Source of the DNA: a bacterium | Lineage (GTDB): Bacteria > DYJV01 > JALVYZ01 | Direction: 5' to 3' | DNA length: 14,202 nucleotides | Assembly (NCBI GenBank): GCA_027037705.1 | Contig: JALVYZ010000119.1 | Location: 1 to 14,202 of the forward strand | Shown here: piece by piece, positions 6,739 through 14,164 of the stretch | How positions within the stretch are numbered: position 1 is the stretch's first letter | How the letters are laid out: each line of letters starts with the position of its first letter | Notes under the pieces: model-generated | What the model was told of the DNA's origin: nothing | Database searches by the model: none | The model's input: only the letters and a program-made list of their open reading frames with translations | Translations under genes and position numbers: made by a program

Positions 6739-7956
6739 TTATGAATAAACTTTTTTAGCGATATTAATAATTTGAAGGGCTCTATCTGTGTATTTATGCT
6801 CTTTAATTACTCTATTATAAGCTTTTTTTATAACTTTTTCTCTTTCATCTTTATAGTGTAAATACTTTTTCACAAGCTCTTGAATTTCATCAATATTTCT
6901 ATAGCATATTACTTCTTCGCCAATTTCAAATAAATCTTCCATTTGTTTTCTAAAATCAGTGATTATAAATCCCTGACATGCTGGAACATCAAATATCCGC
7001 TGATTTACAGCATTTTTCATTTGAAGACTTGTTGTGTTAAAATTTATTTCACTTAAATTATAGATATATGGCAAATCTTCATAATAATTGACTTCAGGAA
7101 AATAATTAATTTTATCTCTAAAATATTTTTTCCAATTCCTATCACCAATTAACAACGGTTTAAATGGTACAATTTCCTTAACACATTTATATCTATAAAT
7201 CCTTGTTGCCTCCCAGGTCACAGTTGTTTCAAAATAGGTTTTAGATTCTTCATCCAATAGTTGAAAAAGCTCATATATTTCAGGAAAAAAATCTTTTATA
7301 AAATTTTCAACACTTCTTTCTGATGTTTCTATAAATTCAACAGCAATCTTTTTATAAAATTTTTTAAAACTTTCAGGAGCTCTTATTTGATTAAAAGTTT
7401 TTTTTACCTGATCTATCATAGTTTTTCCAACAAAAGATATATCTGTTTTCAAACTTTTAAAAGGATTATCAGCCAAATTTATTTTTTTAAATCTATCAGG
7501 ATCTGTCCCAAGAGGCATATAAAAAACATTTTTAAATCCTATTTCTTTCATATCTTGAATATTATCTCTATCCCACACTAAAATCGTGCAAAAATCTGAA
7601 ACATTTTTTTTAAAATTTTTTATTATTAAATTAGGATTGTCTACATACCAAGATAAAATAGGCATCTCAATCTTCTCAAATAAATTCATTAATACGCCTT
7701 CTCTATCAATTCCAAGATGATTAATTGTAAATGTAAAATCTGGTTTAAATGAAGAGATTTTCTCTTTTAAAAGGTTAATAAAATCTTCAGTTAAATATTC
7801 TTTTTCTCCTAACAGAAGGGTATCAAATTCAATATTTAGCTTTCTTAAAGCAGTTATAAATTCCCCAATTAAAAAATATTTTGAGGTTATTAATAAAATT
7901 TTTGGATTATTATGTTGAAATTTCTTATATTTTAATCTTTCAAGATTAAAATTCAT
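6739..7956 (-). CDS. CgeB/DUF3880-type glycosyltransferase (GT-B fold)
   Basis: This 405-residue soluble protein has the layout of CgeB-like glycosyltransferases. The N-terminal half contains PKILLITSKYFLIGEFITALRKL (18-40), HLGIDREG (80-87) and PILSWYVDNP (99-108), typical of the DUF3880 region. The C-terminal half contains NQRIFDVPACQGFIITDFRKQMEDLF (318-343), the strongly conserved Glyco_trans_1_2 nucleotide-sugar site, and ends with a helix (YNRVIKEHKYTDRALQII). Members modify surface glycans, flagellins or spore coat; the acceptor here cannot be predicted. The gene overlaps the GNAT gene by 11 bp and has no clear ribosome site of its own, so it is probably coupled. It looks like the last gene of the long operon; I see no convincing terminator in 6661-6738. 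Confidence 0.82.
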   Translation of the reverse strand: MNFNLERLKYKKFQHNNPKILLITSKYFLIGEFITALRKLNIEFDTLLLGEKEYLTEDFINLLKEKISSFKPDFTFTINHLGIDREGVLMNLFEKIEMPILSWYVDNPNLIIKNFKKNVSDFCTILVWDRDNIQDMKEIGFKNVFYMPLGTDPDRFKKINLADNPFKSLKTDISFVGKTMIDQVKKTFNQIRAPESFKKFYKKIAVEFIETSERSVENFIKDFFPEIYELFQLLDEESKTYFETTVTWEATRIYRYKCVKEIVPFKPLLIGDRNWKKYFRDKINYFPEVNYYEDLPYIYNLSEINFNTTSLQMKNAVNQRIFDVPACQGFIITDFRKQMEDLFEIGEEVICYRNIDEIQELVKKYLHYKDEREKVIKKAYNRVIKEHKYTDRALQIINIAKKVYS

Positions 7957-8509
7957 AATCAGATTTTGCTTGCAAATCGTACATCATAATTGTTACATCA
8001 TACATTTTCCCAGATTCAGTAATAAAATAATCTTCTAAATCACATTTTCTTGAAAAACCTAATTTTCTAAATGATTTAACAAGTCTATAATGTTCAGAAA
8101 TTACTTCAGCTATTACAAATTTTAAATTTAATTCTTTTGCAATTTTTATTAAAGATTTTACCATATATGAACCAAGTCCAACTCCACGAAATTCCTTATC
8201 AAGAAAAATTCTAATTTCAGCCATATGTCTTTTTGACTTTGTCATAAAATGTAAAGTTGCATTACCAACTACTCTATTGTCATACAAAGCAACAATTGGT
8301 AAAACTTTTGTAAAATCTAATTTTTCATACCATCTTTCAACTGTTTCTCTGTTTTTTACTTTATCTTTTAAAAATATCATATCTTCATCATCTGCTCTTT
8401 GAAACATATCATAAACAAGATCTTTATCAGAAGGAATTGTTGGTCTAATAATTACCTTTTTATAGTTAGTTAAAGTCACAAAATCTCTGAAATTTTTAAT
8501 TTTTTTCAT
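7946..8509 (-). CDS. GNAT-family N-acetyltransferase
   Basis: This 187-residue protein has a single GNAT domain. The start IIRPTIPSDKDLVYDMFQ (20-37) is the usual RxxxxxD opening. AEIRIFLDKEFRGVGLGSYMVKSLIKIA (97-124) contains the acetyl-CoA pyrophosphate-binding R-G-V-G-L-G motif. ISEHYRLVKSFRKLGF resembles the C-terminal half of the fold, ending in a strand with YDVTIMMYDL. The substrate is unknown; the family acetylates amines of small molecules, amino sugars, proteins or antibiotics. The ATG overlaps the xseA stop (ATGA) and has GGGGGAG upstream. The 11-bp overlap with the glycosyltransferase gene fits joint expression and perhaps a shared role in sugar modification, which is only context. 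Confidence 0.85.
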   Translation of the reverse strand: MKKIKNFRDFVTLTNYKKVIIRPTIPSDKDLVYDMFQRADDEDMIFLKDKVKNRETVERWYEKLDFTKVLPIVALYDNRVVGNATLHFMTKSKRHMAEIRIFLDKEFRGVGLGSYMVKSLIKIAKELNLKFVIAEVISEHYRLVKSFRKLGFSRKCDLEDYFITESGKMYDVTIMMYDLQAKSDYEF

Positions 8510-9864
8510 TTTTCTCCCCCTATTTCTATTACTTTTGCTCCAAAATTTCCTTTATATAAAAGTACATTAATTTTATCATCAAGGTTTATTTGATTAATAT
8601 TATTTACAACTTTATTCTTTTTAAAAACGATAGAATATCCTCTTGCAAGCACATTTAATGGACTTAAATTTCTTAATGAGTTTTCTAAATTTTTTAATTT
8701 TTGTTTTTTACTAAAAATCTTATTTAAATACACATTTTCAAGATTATTCATTAAAATATTTACTTGATTTCTTAAATTTTGAATCTTTAATAATGGATTT
8801 TGCATTTTTAAATGTTCATTAATTTCTAAAAATTGTGATTTTTTGTTATTAAAATTGTTGAATATCAAACTAATTAGTTTATTCTCATAATTTTGAATTT
8901 TACTTTTTAAGTTTTTTAAATCAACTAATTTTGAATAAATTCTTTTTTCTAAATTCAAAAATTTTTGTTTGTTATAATTTAAAATTTTCTGCATATTAGA
9001 GATTAACTGCTTTTCTAAATTTGTTAAATGTAGTAAAATATCTTCTTTATTCTTAACAACCAGTTCAGCAGCAGCTGAAGGAGTTGGGGCTCTTAAATCA
9101 GCTGTAAAATCAGCAATTGTAAAGTCAGTTTCGTGTCCAACAGCGCTTATTATTGGAATATTTGAATTGAAAATTGCTCTTGCAACAATTTCTTCATTAA
9201 AAGGTTGCAAATCCTCTAAAGAACCACCACCTCTTGCTAAAATTATTACATCAATGTCTGAAAAATTTAGATTAAAAAAATTTATTGCTTCAACAATTTC
9301 AAATTTAGCTTCTTCTCCTTGAACTTTCACAGGAGCGATTATGATATTTATATTTACAAATCTTCTTTTTAAAATATTTAAAATATCTCGAATTGCAGCA
9401 CCTGTAGGTGATGTTATAATTCCAATTTTTCTTGGAAATTCAGGAATTTTTTTCTTATATTTCTTATCAAATAATCCCTCTTTTTCTAATTTTCTTTTTA
9501 ATTTTTCAAATTTTAAGTAAAGCGCTCCAATTCCATCTGGCTCAATGTAATCAACTATAATCTGATATTCTCCTCTTTTTTCATAAACAGTGATTCTTCC
9601 TCTAATAATAACTTTATCTCCATCATTATAATCAAAATTAATTAATCTTTGTTGAAACTTAAAAAGCACACATCTTATAGAAGCATTTTCATCTTTTAAT
9701 GTAAAATAAATATGTCCAGAAATAGGTTTTGATAAGTTTGAAATTTCTCCAGTTACATAAACATCAAAAAAGTTATTTTCCAATAAATTTTTAATTTGAG
9801 AAGTTAACTCTGAAACAGATAAAGTTTTTTTCTCTTTTAAAATTTTTAAATCTTCTAAAATCAT
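8506..9864 (-). CDS. xseA: Exodeoxyribonuclease VII large subunit
   Basis: XseA is the catalytic subunit of exonuclease VII, which degrades single-stranded DNA in repair and recombination in the cytoplasm. At 452 residues it has the usual length. An N-terminal OB-fold (about 14-110) shows SVSELTSQIKNLLE, VTGEISNL and GHIYFTLKDENASIRCVLFK. The catalytic domain follows with GIITSPTGAAIRDIL (148-162), RGGGSLEDLQPFNEE (211-225), AVGHETDFTIADFTADLRAPTPSAAAE (241-267). The Lys/Asn-rich part from about 270 to 410 is the long coiled-coil arm that binds XseB, and the end (LARGYSIVFK) is typical. The partner gene xseB is not in this window. The start overlaps the mtnP stop by 4 bp (ATGA). Confidence 0.97.
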   Translation of the reverse strand: MILEDLKILKEKKTLSVSELTSQIKNLLENNFFDVYVTGEISNLSKPISGHIYFTLKDENASIRCVLFKFQQRLINFDYNDGDKVIIRGRITVYEKRGEYQIIVDYIEPDGIGALYLKFEKLKRKLEKEGLFDKKYKKKIPEFPRKIGIITSPTGAAIRDILNILKRRFVNINIIIAPVKVQGEEAKFEIVEAINFFNLNFSDIDVIILARGGGSLEDLQPFNEEIVARAIFNSNIPIISAVGHETDFTIADFTADLRAPTPSAAAELVVKNKEDILLHLTNLEKQLISNMQKILNYNKQKFLNLEKRIYSKLVDLKNLKSKIQNYENKLISLIFNNFNNKKSQFLEINEHLKMQNPLLKIQNLRNQVNILMNNLENVYLNKIFSKKQKLKNLENSLRNLSPLNVLARGYSIVFKKNKVVNNINQINLDDKINVLLYKGNFGAKVIEIGGEK

Positions 9865-10715
9865 TTTACATATTTCCCAATAATTGGCTTTAATTTTTCT
9901 TTTACATCATCAGAAATTAAATGAGGAGCAGTCATTATTGCATTATTTAAAGCATCTTTACATAAACAATTTCTCTCATTATCTATCATTTTAACTGCTT
10001 CAACTATAATTTTTTTTGCATTTTCAACATTTTGCTTTATCACTTTAAGGACTTCTTCTGCTGAAACTATATTGTCTTCTTTCCAGCAGTCATAGTCAGT
10101 TGCAAGAGCTAAAGTAGCATAACATATCTCTGCTTCTCTTGCTAATTTTGCTTCATTAACATTTGTCATACCAATAACATCTACACCCCAACTTCTATAA
10201 ACATTTGATTCTGCTTTAGTTGAAAATTGTGGACCATTAATGCAAATGTAAGTTGCATTTTTATGCGTTCTTTCAACTACTTTTTTTGAAGCATTATATA
10301 AAATTTCTGATAGCTCTGGACAAACAGGATCAGCAAAAGAAATATGAGCTACAATATTTTTATTAAAAAAAGTTGAAACTCTTCCCCATGTTCTATCTAT
10401 AAATTGACTAACAACTACCATATCTCCAGGTTTTATTTCCTCTTTCATACTTCCTACTGCACTTATTGAAATAATCCTTTCAACACCTAAAACTTTCATC
10501 CCGTATATATTTGCTCTAAAATTTAAATCCATAGGAGGGATTCTATGCCCTTTACCATGACGAGGGAGAAAAATTAATGTTTTCCCGTGAAGCTCACCTT
10601 TTATAAATTTATCAGAAGGTTTACCAAAGGGAGTATCAAGCTCTATCTCTTCTATATTTTCAAGTCCTTCTATTTCATATAAACCACTTCCTCCAATAAT
10701 TCCAATCTTTCCCAT
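9861..10715 (-). CDS. mtnP: S-methyl-5'-thioadenosine phosphorylase
   Basis: This 284-residue enzyme cleaves methylthioadenosine with phosphate to adenine and 5-methylthioribose-1-phosphate, which recycles by-products of polyamine synthesis and other SAM reactions. Motifs: IGIIGGSGLYEIEG (4-17), FLPRHGKGHRIPP (49-61, phosphate binding), SAVGSM (85-90), INGPQFSTKAES (159-170), GMTNVNEAKLAREAE (182-196) and ATDYDCW (205-211). The Asp in TDYD is the residue that favours adenine over the Asn of guanine-type purine nucleoside phosphorylases. A broader 6-oxopurine or inosine activity cannot be excluded by eye, since small changes switch specificity in this family. AGAGGGG lies 5 nt before ATG. The gene is 11 bp after the TPR gene and overlaps xseA by 4 bp. 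Confidence 0.93.
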   Translation of the reverse strand: MGKIGIIGGSGLYEIEGLENIEEIELDTPFGKPSDKFIKGELHGKTLIFLPRHGKGHRIPPMDLNFRANIYGMKVLGVERIISISAVGSMKEEIKPGDMVVVSQFIDRTWGRVSTFFNKNIVAHISFADPVCPELSEILYNASKKVVERTHKNATYICINGPQFSTKAESNVYRSWGVDVIGMTNVNEAKLAREAEICYATLALATDYDCWKEDNIVSAEEVLKVIKQNVENAKKIIVEAVKMIDNERNCLCKDALNNAIMTAPHLISDDVKEKLKPIIGKYVK

Positions 10716-10726
10716 TTTTCCCCTCT

Positions 10727-11371
10727 TTAAAGTTCATTTACTTTTGCTTCAGCATATTTAAAGAATATAAAATCCTTGTATCTATCAATAATTTCTTGAT
10801 AAAATTGTTTTGCCATTTGTATATTTTTACTATTTTCATTTATCACAGCTAAATAAAATGTTGATTCAGCCCCTACTATCGAATCATTTTTTAATTCTTT
10901 TAATATACTTTTAGCATCATTTATTTTCCCGATTTCAAGATAACATTGTGCTTCACATAATTTTGCAAAATTTTTGAATTCTTCATTAATATTGTTTTTT
11001 TCTAATTCTTTATAGTAAGAAAGAGACTTTTTAAAATTTCTTTTATTAAAATAATAATTTGCAACTCTGATTTTTGCAAAGATTTCTGCTTTTGTCCCTT
11101 TGTGTTTTGCAATAAAATTTTCTAAAATTTTTGGATCTTTTTTCTGAATAAACTCGTATAATAAATTGTTGTATGCATTATATGCATCATGCTCTTTTTT
11201 CTCTTTAAAGTAGCTATAAAGAGAAATAATTACAGGAACAGCAATTATAATTATTAAAACAATAACACAATGCTTCCAGTACTTCCCATACTTTTGCCAT
11301 AATTCAATCATTGCAGCTTGAAACTCATCTGGAGCTTTTAACTCCTTTTTACTCATACCTTTCCTTTTCAT
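10727..11371 (-). CDS. Membrane-anchored tetratricopeptide-repeat protein
   Basis: This 214-residue protein has a short charged N-terminus, one membrane segment (about 35-55: CVIVLIIIIAVPVIISLYSYF) and a helical outer domain. The helices form degenerate TPR units, for example AKIRVANYYFNKRNFKKSLSYYKELEK (99-125), FAKLCEAQCYLEIGKINDAKSILKEL (135-160) and AESTFYLAVINENSKNIQMAKQFYQEII (168-195). It resembles YfgM/TPR_21-type proteins, which assist envelope protein folding, but the match is by architecture only. GGAGG sits 7 nt before the chosen ATG; an internal ATG at codon 6 is possible. The start lies inside the end of the preceding gene (23-bp overlap). Confidence 0.78.
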   Translation of the reverse strand: MKRKGMSKKELKAPDEFQAAMIELWQKYGKYWKHCVIVLIIIIAVPVIISLYSYFKEKKEHDAYNAYNNLLYEFIQKKDPKILENFIAKHKGTKAEIFAKIRVANYYFNKRNFKKSLSYYKELEKNNINEEFKNFAKLCEAQCYLEIGKINDAKSILKELKNDSIVGAESTFYLAVINENSKNIQMAKQFYQEIIDRYKDFIFFKYAEAKVNEL

Positions 11372-12311
11372 TAAAAAACCTCCATACAGAATTTAATAAA
11401 TCATAGGGATTGTAAGGTGCTACACTATACTTTCCCAAATAATTATTATTTTTTGAGATAAGTCCTCTATAACTCTTAACAAATTTTTTTTCAACTAAAT
11501 TGTCTAATTCTACTTTTTCATTCATATAGATATTATAAAATTCTTCAAATTCATTTAGATGTTCACAATTTTCAAAAGTATAAAAATTATCTTTTTTATA
11601 AATTGTTATAGGTTTAGAATAGTAAAAAATAGTTAATTCAGGTAGAAAATTTTCTTTTATTTTTACATTTGTATAACTAACCGTGATTTCATAATTTTTA
11701 TACTTATCAGGGCAATCTGTTAAAACAAAACTCCTTTTATTTATAACTGGACTTATAAAAGTTTTATCACTTAACAATATATTCAAATTGCAAAAATAAT
11801 TTGGGGAGAAAAAATCTTTTATTATCTCAATCCCTTTTTTTAAAGAGATCTTTTCTAAATTAAAAAATTTATAGACAACTAATATTGAAAATAAAATTTT
11901 TGAAAAATTTTCTGAAAAATTATTTTCAATAAAATCAAAAAAACTTATATTTTTTACTTTTTTAAGATTTAATGTTTCTTCAAATAATTTTACTTCATCT
12001 GTAGTAACGCAATTTCTTATTCTTTTTTTAAATTTTATATAGTTATTGGATAATGGGATAATAAAATTTTTAGTTATTAATAGATAACTTATAAATCTTC
12101 TGTTTTTTAAATCCAAAAATTTTGCAAGTTTTTCTGGTAAGTAAAAATTTTCAATTAATGAGAAAAAATCTCTCTTTTCTGTTTTTATATAATGAAATTC
12201 TAATCCTTTTTTTTGTAAAATATTTCCTGCAAAATCTGTAAGAATTGAATTACCAAATATTTTATATATCGGTTTATTGAAGAATATAAGTCTCTTCAAA
12301 ATTAACAACAA
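11349..12311 (-). CDS. Uncharacterised 320-residue protein; possible degenerate FAD-dependent amine-oxidase/desaturase-like protein
   Basis: I do not recognise this protein with confidence. The N-terminus, IYKIFGNSILTDFAGNILQKKGLEFHYIKTE (about 15-45), has the spacing of a Rossmann beta-alpha-beta unit: a hydrophobic strand, G20, a helix, then a strand ending in Glu. The GxGxxG signature is not intact. A middle part, SFFDFIENNFSENFSKILFSILVVYKFF..KISLKKGIEIIKDFF (123-168), recalls the helical substrate domain of phytoene-desaturase/amine-oxidase-like flavoproteins. It is very rich in Lys, Asn, Phe and Ile. The TTG start lies inside the UPF0173 gene (38-bp overlap) with GGGAG abutting it; the second and fifth codons are also TTG, so the exact start is open. 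No later plausible start is near. The function is unknown. Confidence 0.62.
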   Translation of the reverse strand: MLLILKRLIFFNKPIYKIFGNSILTDFAGNILQKKGLEFHYIKTEKRDFFSLIENFYLPEKLAKFLDLKNRRFISYLLITKNFIIPLSNNYIKFKKRIRNCVTTDEVKLFEETLNLKKVKNISFFDFIENNFSENFSKILFSILVVYKFFNLEKISLKKGIEIIKDFFSPNYFCNLNILLSDKTFISPVINKRSFVLTDCPDKYKNYEITVSYTNVKIKENFLPELTIFYYSKPITIYKKDNFYTFENCEHLNEFEEFYNIYMNEKVELDNLVEKKFVKSYRGLISKNNNYLGKYSVAPYNPYDLLNSVWRFFNEKERYE

Positions 12312-12978
12312 CTCCCTTTGTATAACTATGTGTCTTTTCTAACATTTCAACAAAGTCATTAGGATCTTTTTTTATTACATCAAATGTATCATAATGCATT
12401 GGAATTGCAACTTCTGCTTTTAGTAACTCACAAGCTTTTACTGCATCTTCAATACCCATTGTAAAATTATCTCCAATTGGCAATAACGCTAAATCAATTT
12501 TATACATTTCTCCAAGTAATTTCATATCATAAAAAATTCCTGTATCACCAGCAAAATAAATATTTTTTCCTTCAAGGCTAATTAAAAAGCCACAAGGATT
12601 TCCAGTATAAATTGTTTCATTTTCTGTAACATATGCAGACCCATGAGTTGCTGGAGTAAGTTTAACTTTTCCCCATTCAAACTGGAAACTACCGCCAATA
12701 TGCATTGGGTGGCATTTCTCAGGGTTAACTCCTGCTCTCTGCAAATAAACAATTAATTCAAAAGGAGCAATTACAAGAGAATTATTAGCTTTTGCTATTT
12801 CTACTGTATCTCCCACATGATCAGGATGACCATGAGATACTAAAATAACATCTGGTTTTAAATCTTCTGATTTAATTTTAGCAAGCGGATTACCAGTAAT
12901 AAATGGATCAGTTAAAATTTTAACATTATCTGTAGATATTGTAAAACATGCATGTGAATGATATGTTACTCCTATCAT
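12274..12978 (-). CDS. UPF0173 metal-dependent hydrolase (metallo-beta-lactamase fold)
   Basis: This 234-residue protein is close to the usual length of the UPF0173/YtkL family. It begins with TYHSHACFTIST, then LTDPFITGNP (22-31), and carries the metal motif SHGHPDH (48-54: His49, His51, Asp53, His54). Further ligands are expected at His112 (PATHGSAY), Asp145 (YFAGDTGIFY) and His195 (AIPMHYDTFD). Such proteins bind two metal ions and hydrolyse an unknown substrate; in several bacteria they are annotated only as predicted Zn-dependent hydrolases. AGGAGG is 6 nt before ATG. The gene lies 16 bp after the DUF523 gene, and its end overlaps the start of the uncharacterised gene. Confidence 0.93.
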   Translation of the reverse strand: MIGVTYHSHACFTISTDNVKILTDPFITGNPLAKIKSEDLKPDVILVSHGHPDHVGDTVEIAKANNSLVIAPFELIVYLQRAGVNPEKCHPMHIGGSFQFEWGKVKLTPATHGSAYVTENETIYTGNPCGFLISLEGKNIYFAGDTGIFYDMKLLGEMYKIDLALLPIGDNFTMGIEDAVKACELLKAEVAIPMHYDTFDVIKKDPNDFVEMLEKTHSYTKGVVVNFEETYILQ

Positions 12979-12994
12979 AACAAACCTCCTGATT

Positions 12995-13447
12995 TTATTC
13001 TATTCCAAAAACTTTTATATTATTTTTTAATAATAATGCTGTTGTTACTCCACATCCATTACATAATTTTCCATTGTTATATATTTTGCTTACACCACAA
13101 GACGGACTTTTTTCCTTAAAAAATGCTAAATCTATTCCAAAAGTTTTGCAAATGTATAAAACTTCATTAGCTCCTTTTATAAATTTTTCTGTAACATCAA
13201 GACCTCTTTCATTTAAAATTTTTGATTTTCCCTCAATAACATCAAAACCATTCCCTTTTTCAATTTCACATTTTAATCTTGGAGTTGGAAAGCCAGCTAA
13301 CTGTTCAGGACAGATTGGAATTAAAATATATTTTTCTTTATAAATATTCAAATATTTAGATAAACTATCTTTTCCATTGTATCTACATTTTACTCCAATT
13401 ACACAAGCACTAATAATAGCCAAATTTTTATTTGACAATGTTAGCAT
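12995..13447 (-). CDS. DUF523 protein, TudS-like (thiouracil desulfurase family)
   Basis: This 150-residue single-domain protein has the full DUF523 pattern: SACVIGVKCRYNG (13-25), ILIPICPEQLAGFPTPR (41-57), a DVTEKFIKGANEVL segment (84-97), KEKSPSCGV (111-119) and NGCGVTTALLLKNN (130-143). Characterised family members (TudS) use a [4Fe-4S] cluster held by three cysteines to remove sulfur from 2-thiouracil; Cys15, Cys47 and Cys117 are the likely ligands here. A role in salvage of thiolated bases is plausible but not proven for this protein. No Shine-Dalgarno precedes the ATG; TTG codons 4 and 9 are alternative starts, also without one. It is the first gene of the eight-gene minus-strand run. 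Confidence 0.88.
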   Translation of the reverse strand: MLTLSNKNLAIISACVIGVKCRYNGKDSLSKYLNIYKEKYILIPICPEQLAGFPTPRLKCEIEKGNGFDVIEGKSKILNERGLDVTEKFIKGANEVLYICKTFGIDLAFFKEKSPSCGVSKIYNNGKLCNGCGVTTALLLKNNIKVFGIE

Positions 13448-13453
13448 ATAGGA

Positions 13454-13482
13454 ATAATAATATAAAAAAATGATATATTCAA
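13454..13482 (-). promoter_or_regulatory. Candidate promoter of the DUF523 operon, possibly giving a leaderless mRNA
   Basis: On the minus strand, TTGAAT (13482-13477) and TATTAT (13459-13454) are 17 bp apart. Only six bases (TCCTAT) separate the -10 from the ATG at 13447, so transcription would start at or next to the start codon. No ribosome site is present. The surroundings are very AT-rich, so a chance match is possible. Confidence 0.4.
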
Positions 13483-13527
13483 GTTTTTTAAATTAAGACA
13501 ATTAGGATATAAAATATAAAAATTTTA

Positions 13528-13556
13528 TTGACAAACTAAAACAATAATGATAATTA
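13528..13556 (+). promoter_or_regulatory. Rubrerythrin promoter
   Basis: A perfect TTGACA lies at 13528-13533. Two -10 choices exist: GATAAT (13549-13554, 15-bp spacing) and TAATTA (13551-13556, 17-bp spacing). Both lie inside the Fur/PerR-like box. The start codon at 13578 follows with AGGAGG (13567-13572) 5 nt upstream. Confidence 0.65.
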
Positions 13557-13561
13557 TTATT
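13543..13561 (+). promoter_or_regulatory. Fur/PerR-type operator
   Basis: The 19 bases AATAATGATAATTATTATT match the classic Fur box (GATAATGATAATCATTATC) at 16 of 19 positions. The inner 15 bases TGATAAT-T-ATTATTA fit the 7-1-7 inverted repeat of Fur and PerR. The box covers the -10 region, so a bound repressor would block transcription. Rubrerythrin removes peroxide and is a well-known PerR target in anaerobes, so PerR is the more likely regulator. No regulator gene is in the window. Confidence 0.68.
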
Positions 13562-13577
13562 AAAAAAGGAGGAAAAA

Positions 13578-14156
13578 ATGGCTAACTTAAAAGGAACTAA
13601 AACAGAAAAAAATATTTTAACAGCATTTATTGGTGAATCTCAAGCAAGAAACAAATATACATATTTTGCATCTGTTGCTAAAAAAGAGGGCTATGTTCAA
13701 ATAGCTGCAATTTTTGAAGAAACAGCAAATCAGGAAAAAGAACACGCTAAAAGATTATTCAAACTTTTAGAAGAAGGAAATCCTGTTGAAATTCAAGCAA
13801 CTTTTCCAGCAGGTAGAATTGGAAATACTCTTGAAAATTTAATTGAAGCTGCTAATGGAGAAAATTACGAGCATACTCAAATGTATCCAGAATTTGCTAA
13901 AATTGCGAGAGAAGAAGGCTTTGAGCATATTGCTTTAATTTTTGAAAACATAGCAGTAGCTGAAGCCTTTCATGAAAAAAGATATAAAGCATTAGCAGAA
14001 AATATAAAAACAGGAAGAGTCTTTAAAAGAGACGAAAAAGTTGTGTGGAGATGTAGAAACTGTGGATTTATTTACGAAGGAGAAGAAGCACCAGAAATTT
14101 GCCCAGCATGCGCACATCCACAAGCTCATTTTGAATTAGTTTGTGAAAATTGGTAA
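13578..14156 (+). CDS. rbr: Rubrerythrin
   Basis: This 192-residue protein has the full two-domain form. A four-helix diiron domain (1-145) carries Glu20, the Glu53-x-x-His56 pair (QEKEH), Glu95/Glu98 (GENYEH) and Glu129-x-x-His132 (AEAFHEK). A C-terminal rubredoxin domain has C159-RN-C162 and C175-PA-C178 for one iron. Rubrerythrin reduces hydrogen peroxide to water in the cytoplasm of anaerobes, taking electrons through its rubredoxin centre. It is the only rightward gene here and has its own promoter with a Fur/PerR-like box. No intrinsic terminator follows within the 46 bases left in the window. Confidence 0.97.
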   Translation: MANLKGTKTEKNILTAFIGESQARNKYTYFASVAKKEGYVQIAAIFEETANQEKEHAKRLFKLLEEGNPVEIQATFPAGRIGNTLENLIEAANGENYEHTQMYPEFAKIAREEGFEHIALIFENIAVAEAFHEKRYKALAENIKTGRVFKRDEKVVWRCRNCGFIYEGEEAPEICPACAHPQAHFELVCENW

Positions 14157-14164
14157 GATAATAA

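Noticed and set aside
7387-7581. Plus-strand open frame of 64 codons
   Set aside because: Antisense shadow of the CgeB-type glycosyltransferase gene.
13074-13343. Plus-strand open frame of 89 codons
   Set aside because: Antisense shadow of the DUF523 gene, which has all family motifs.
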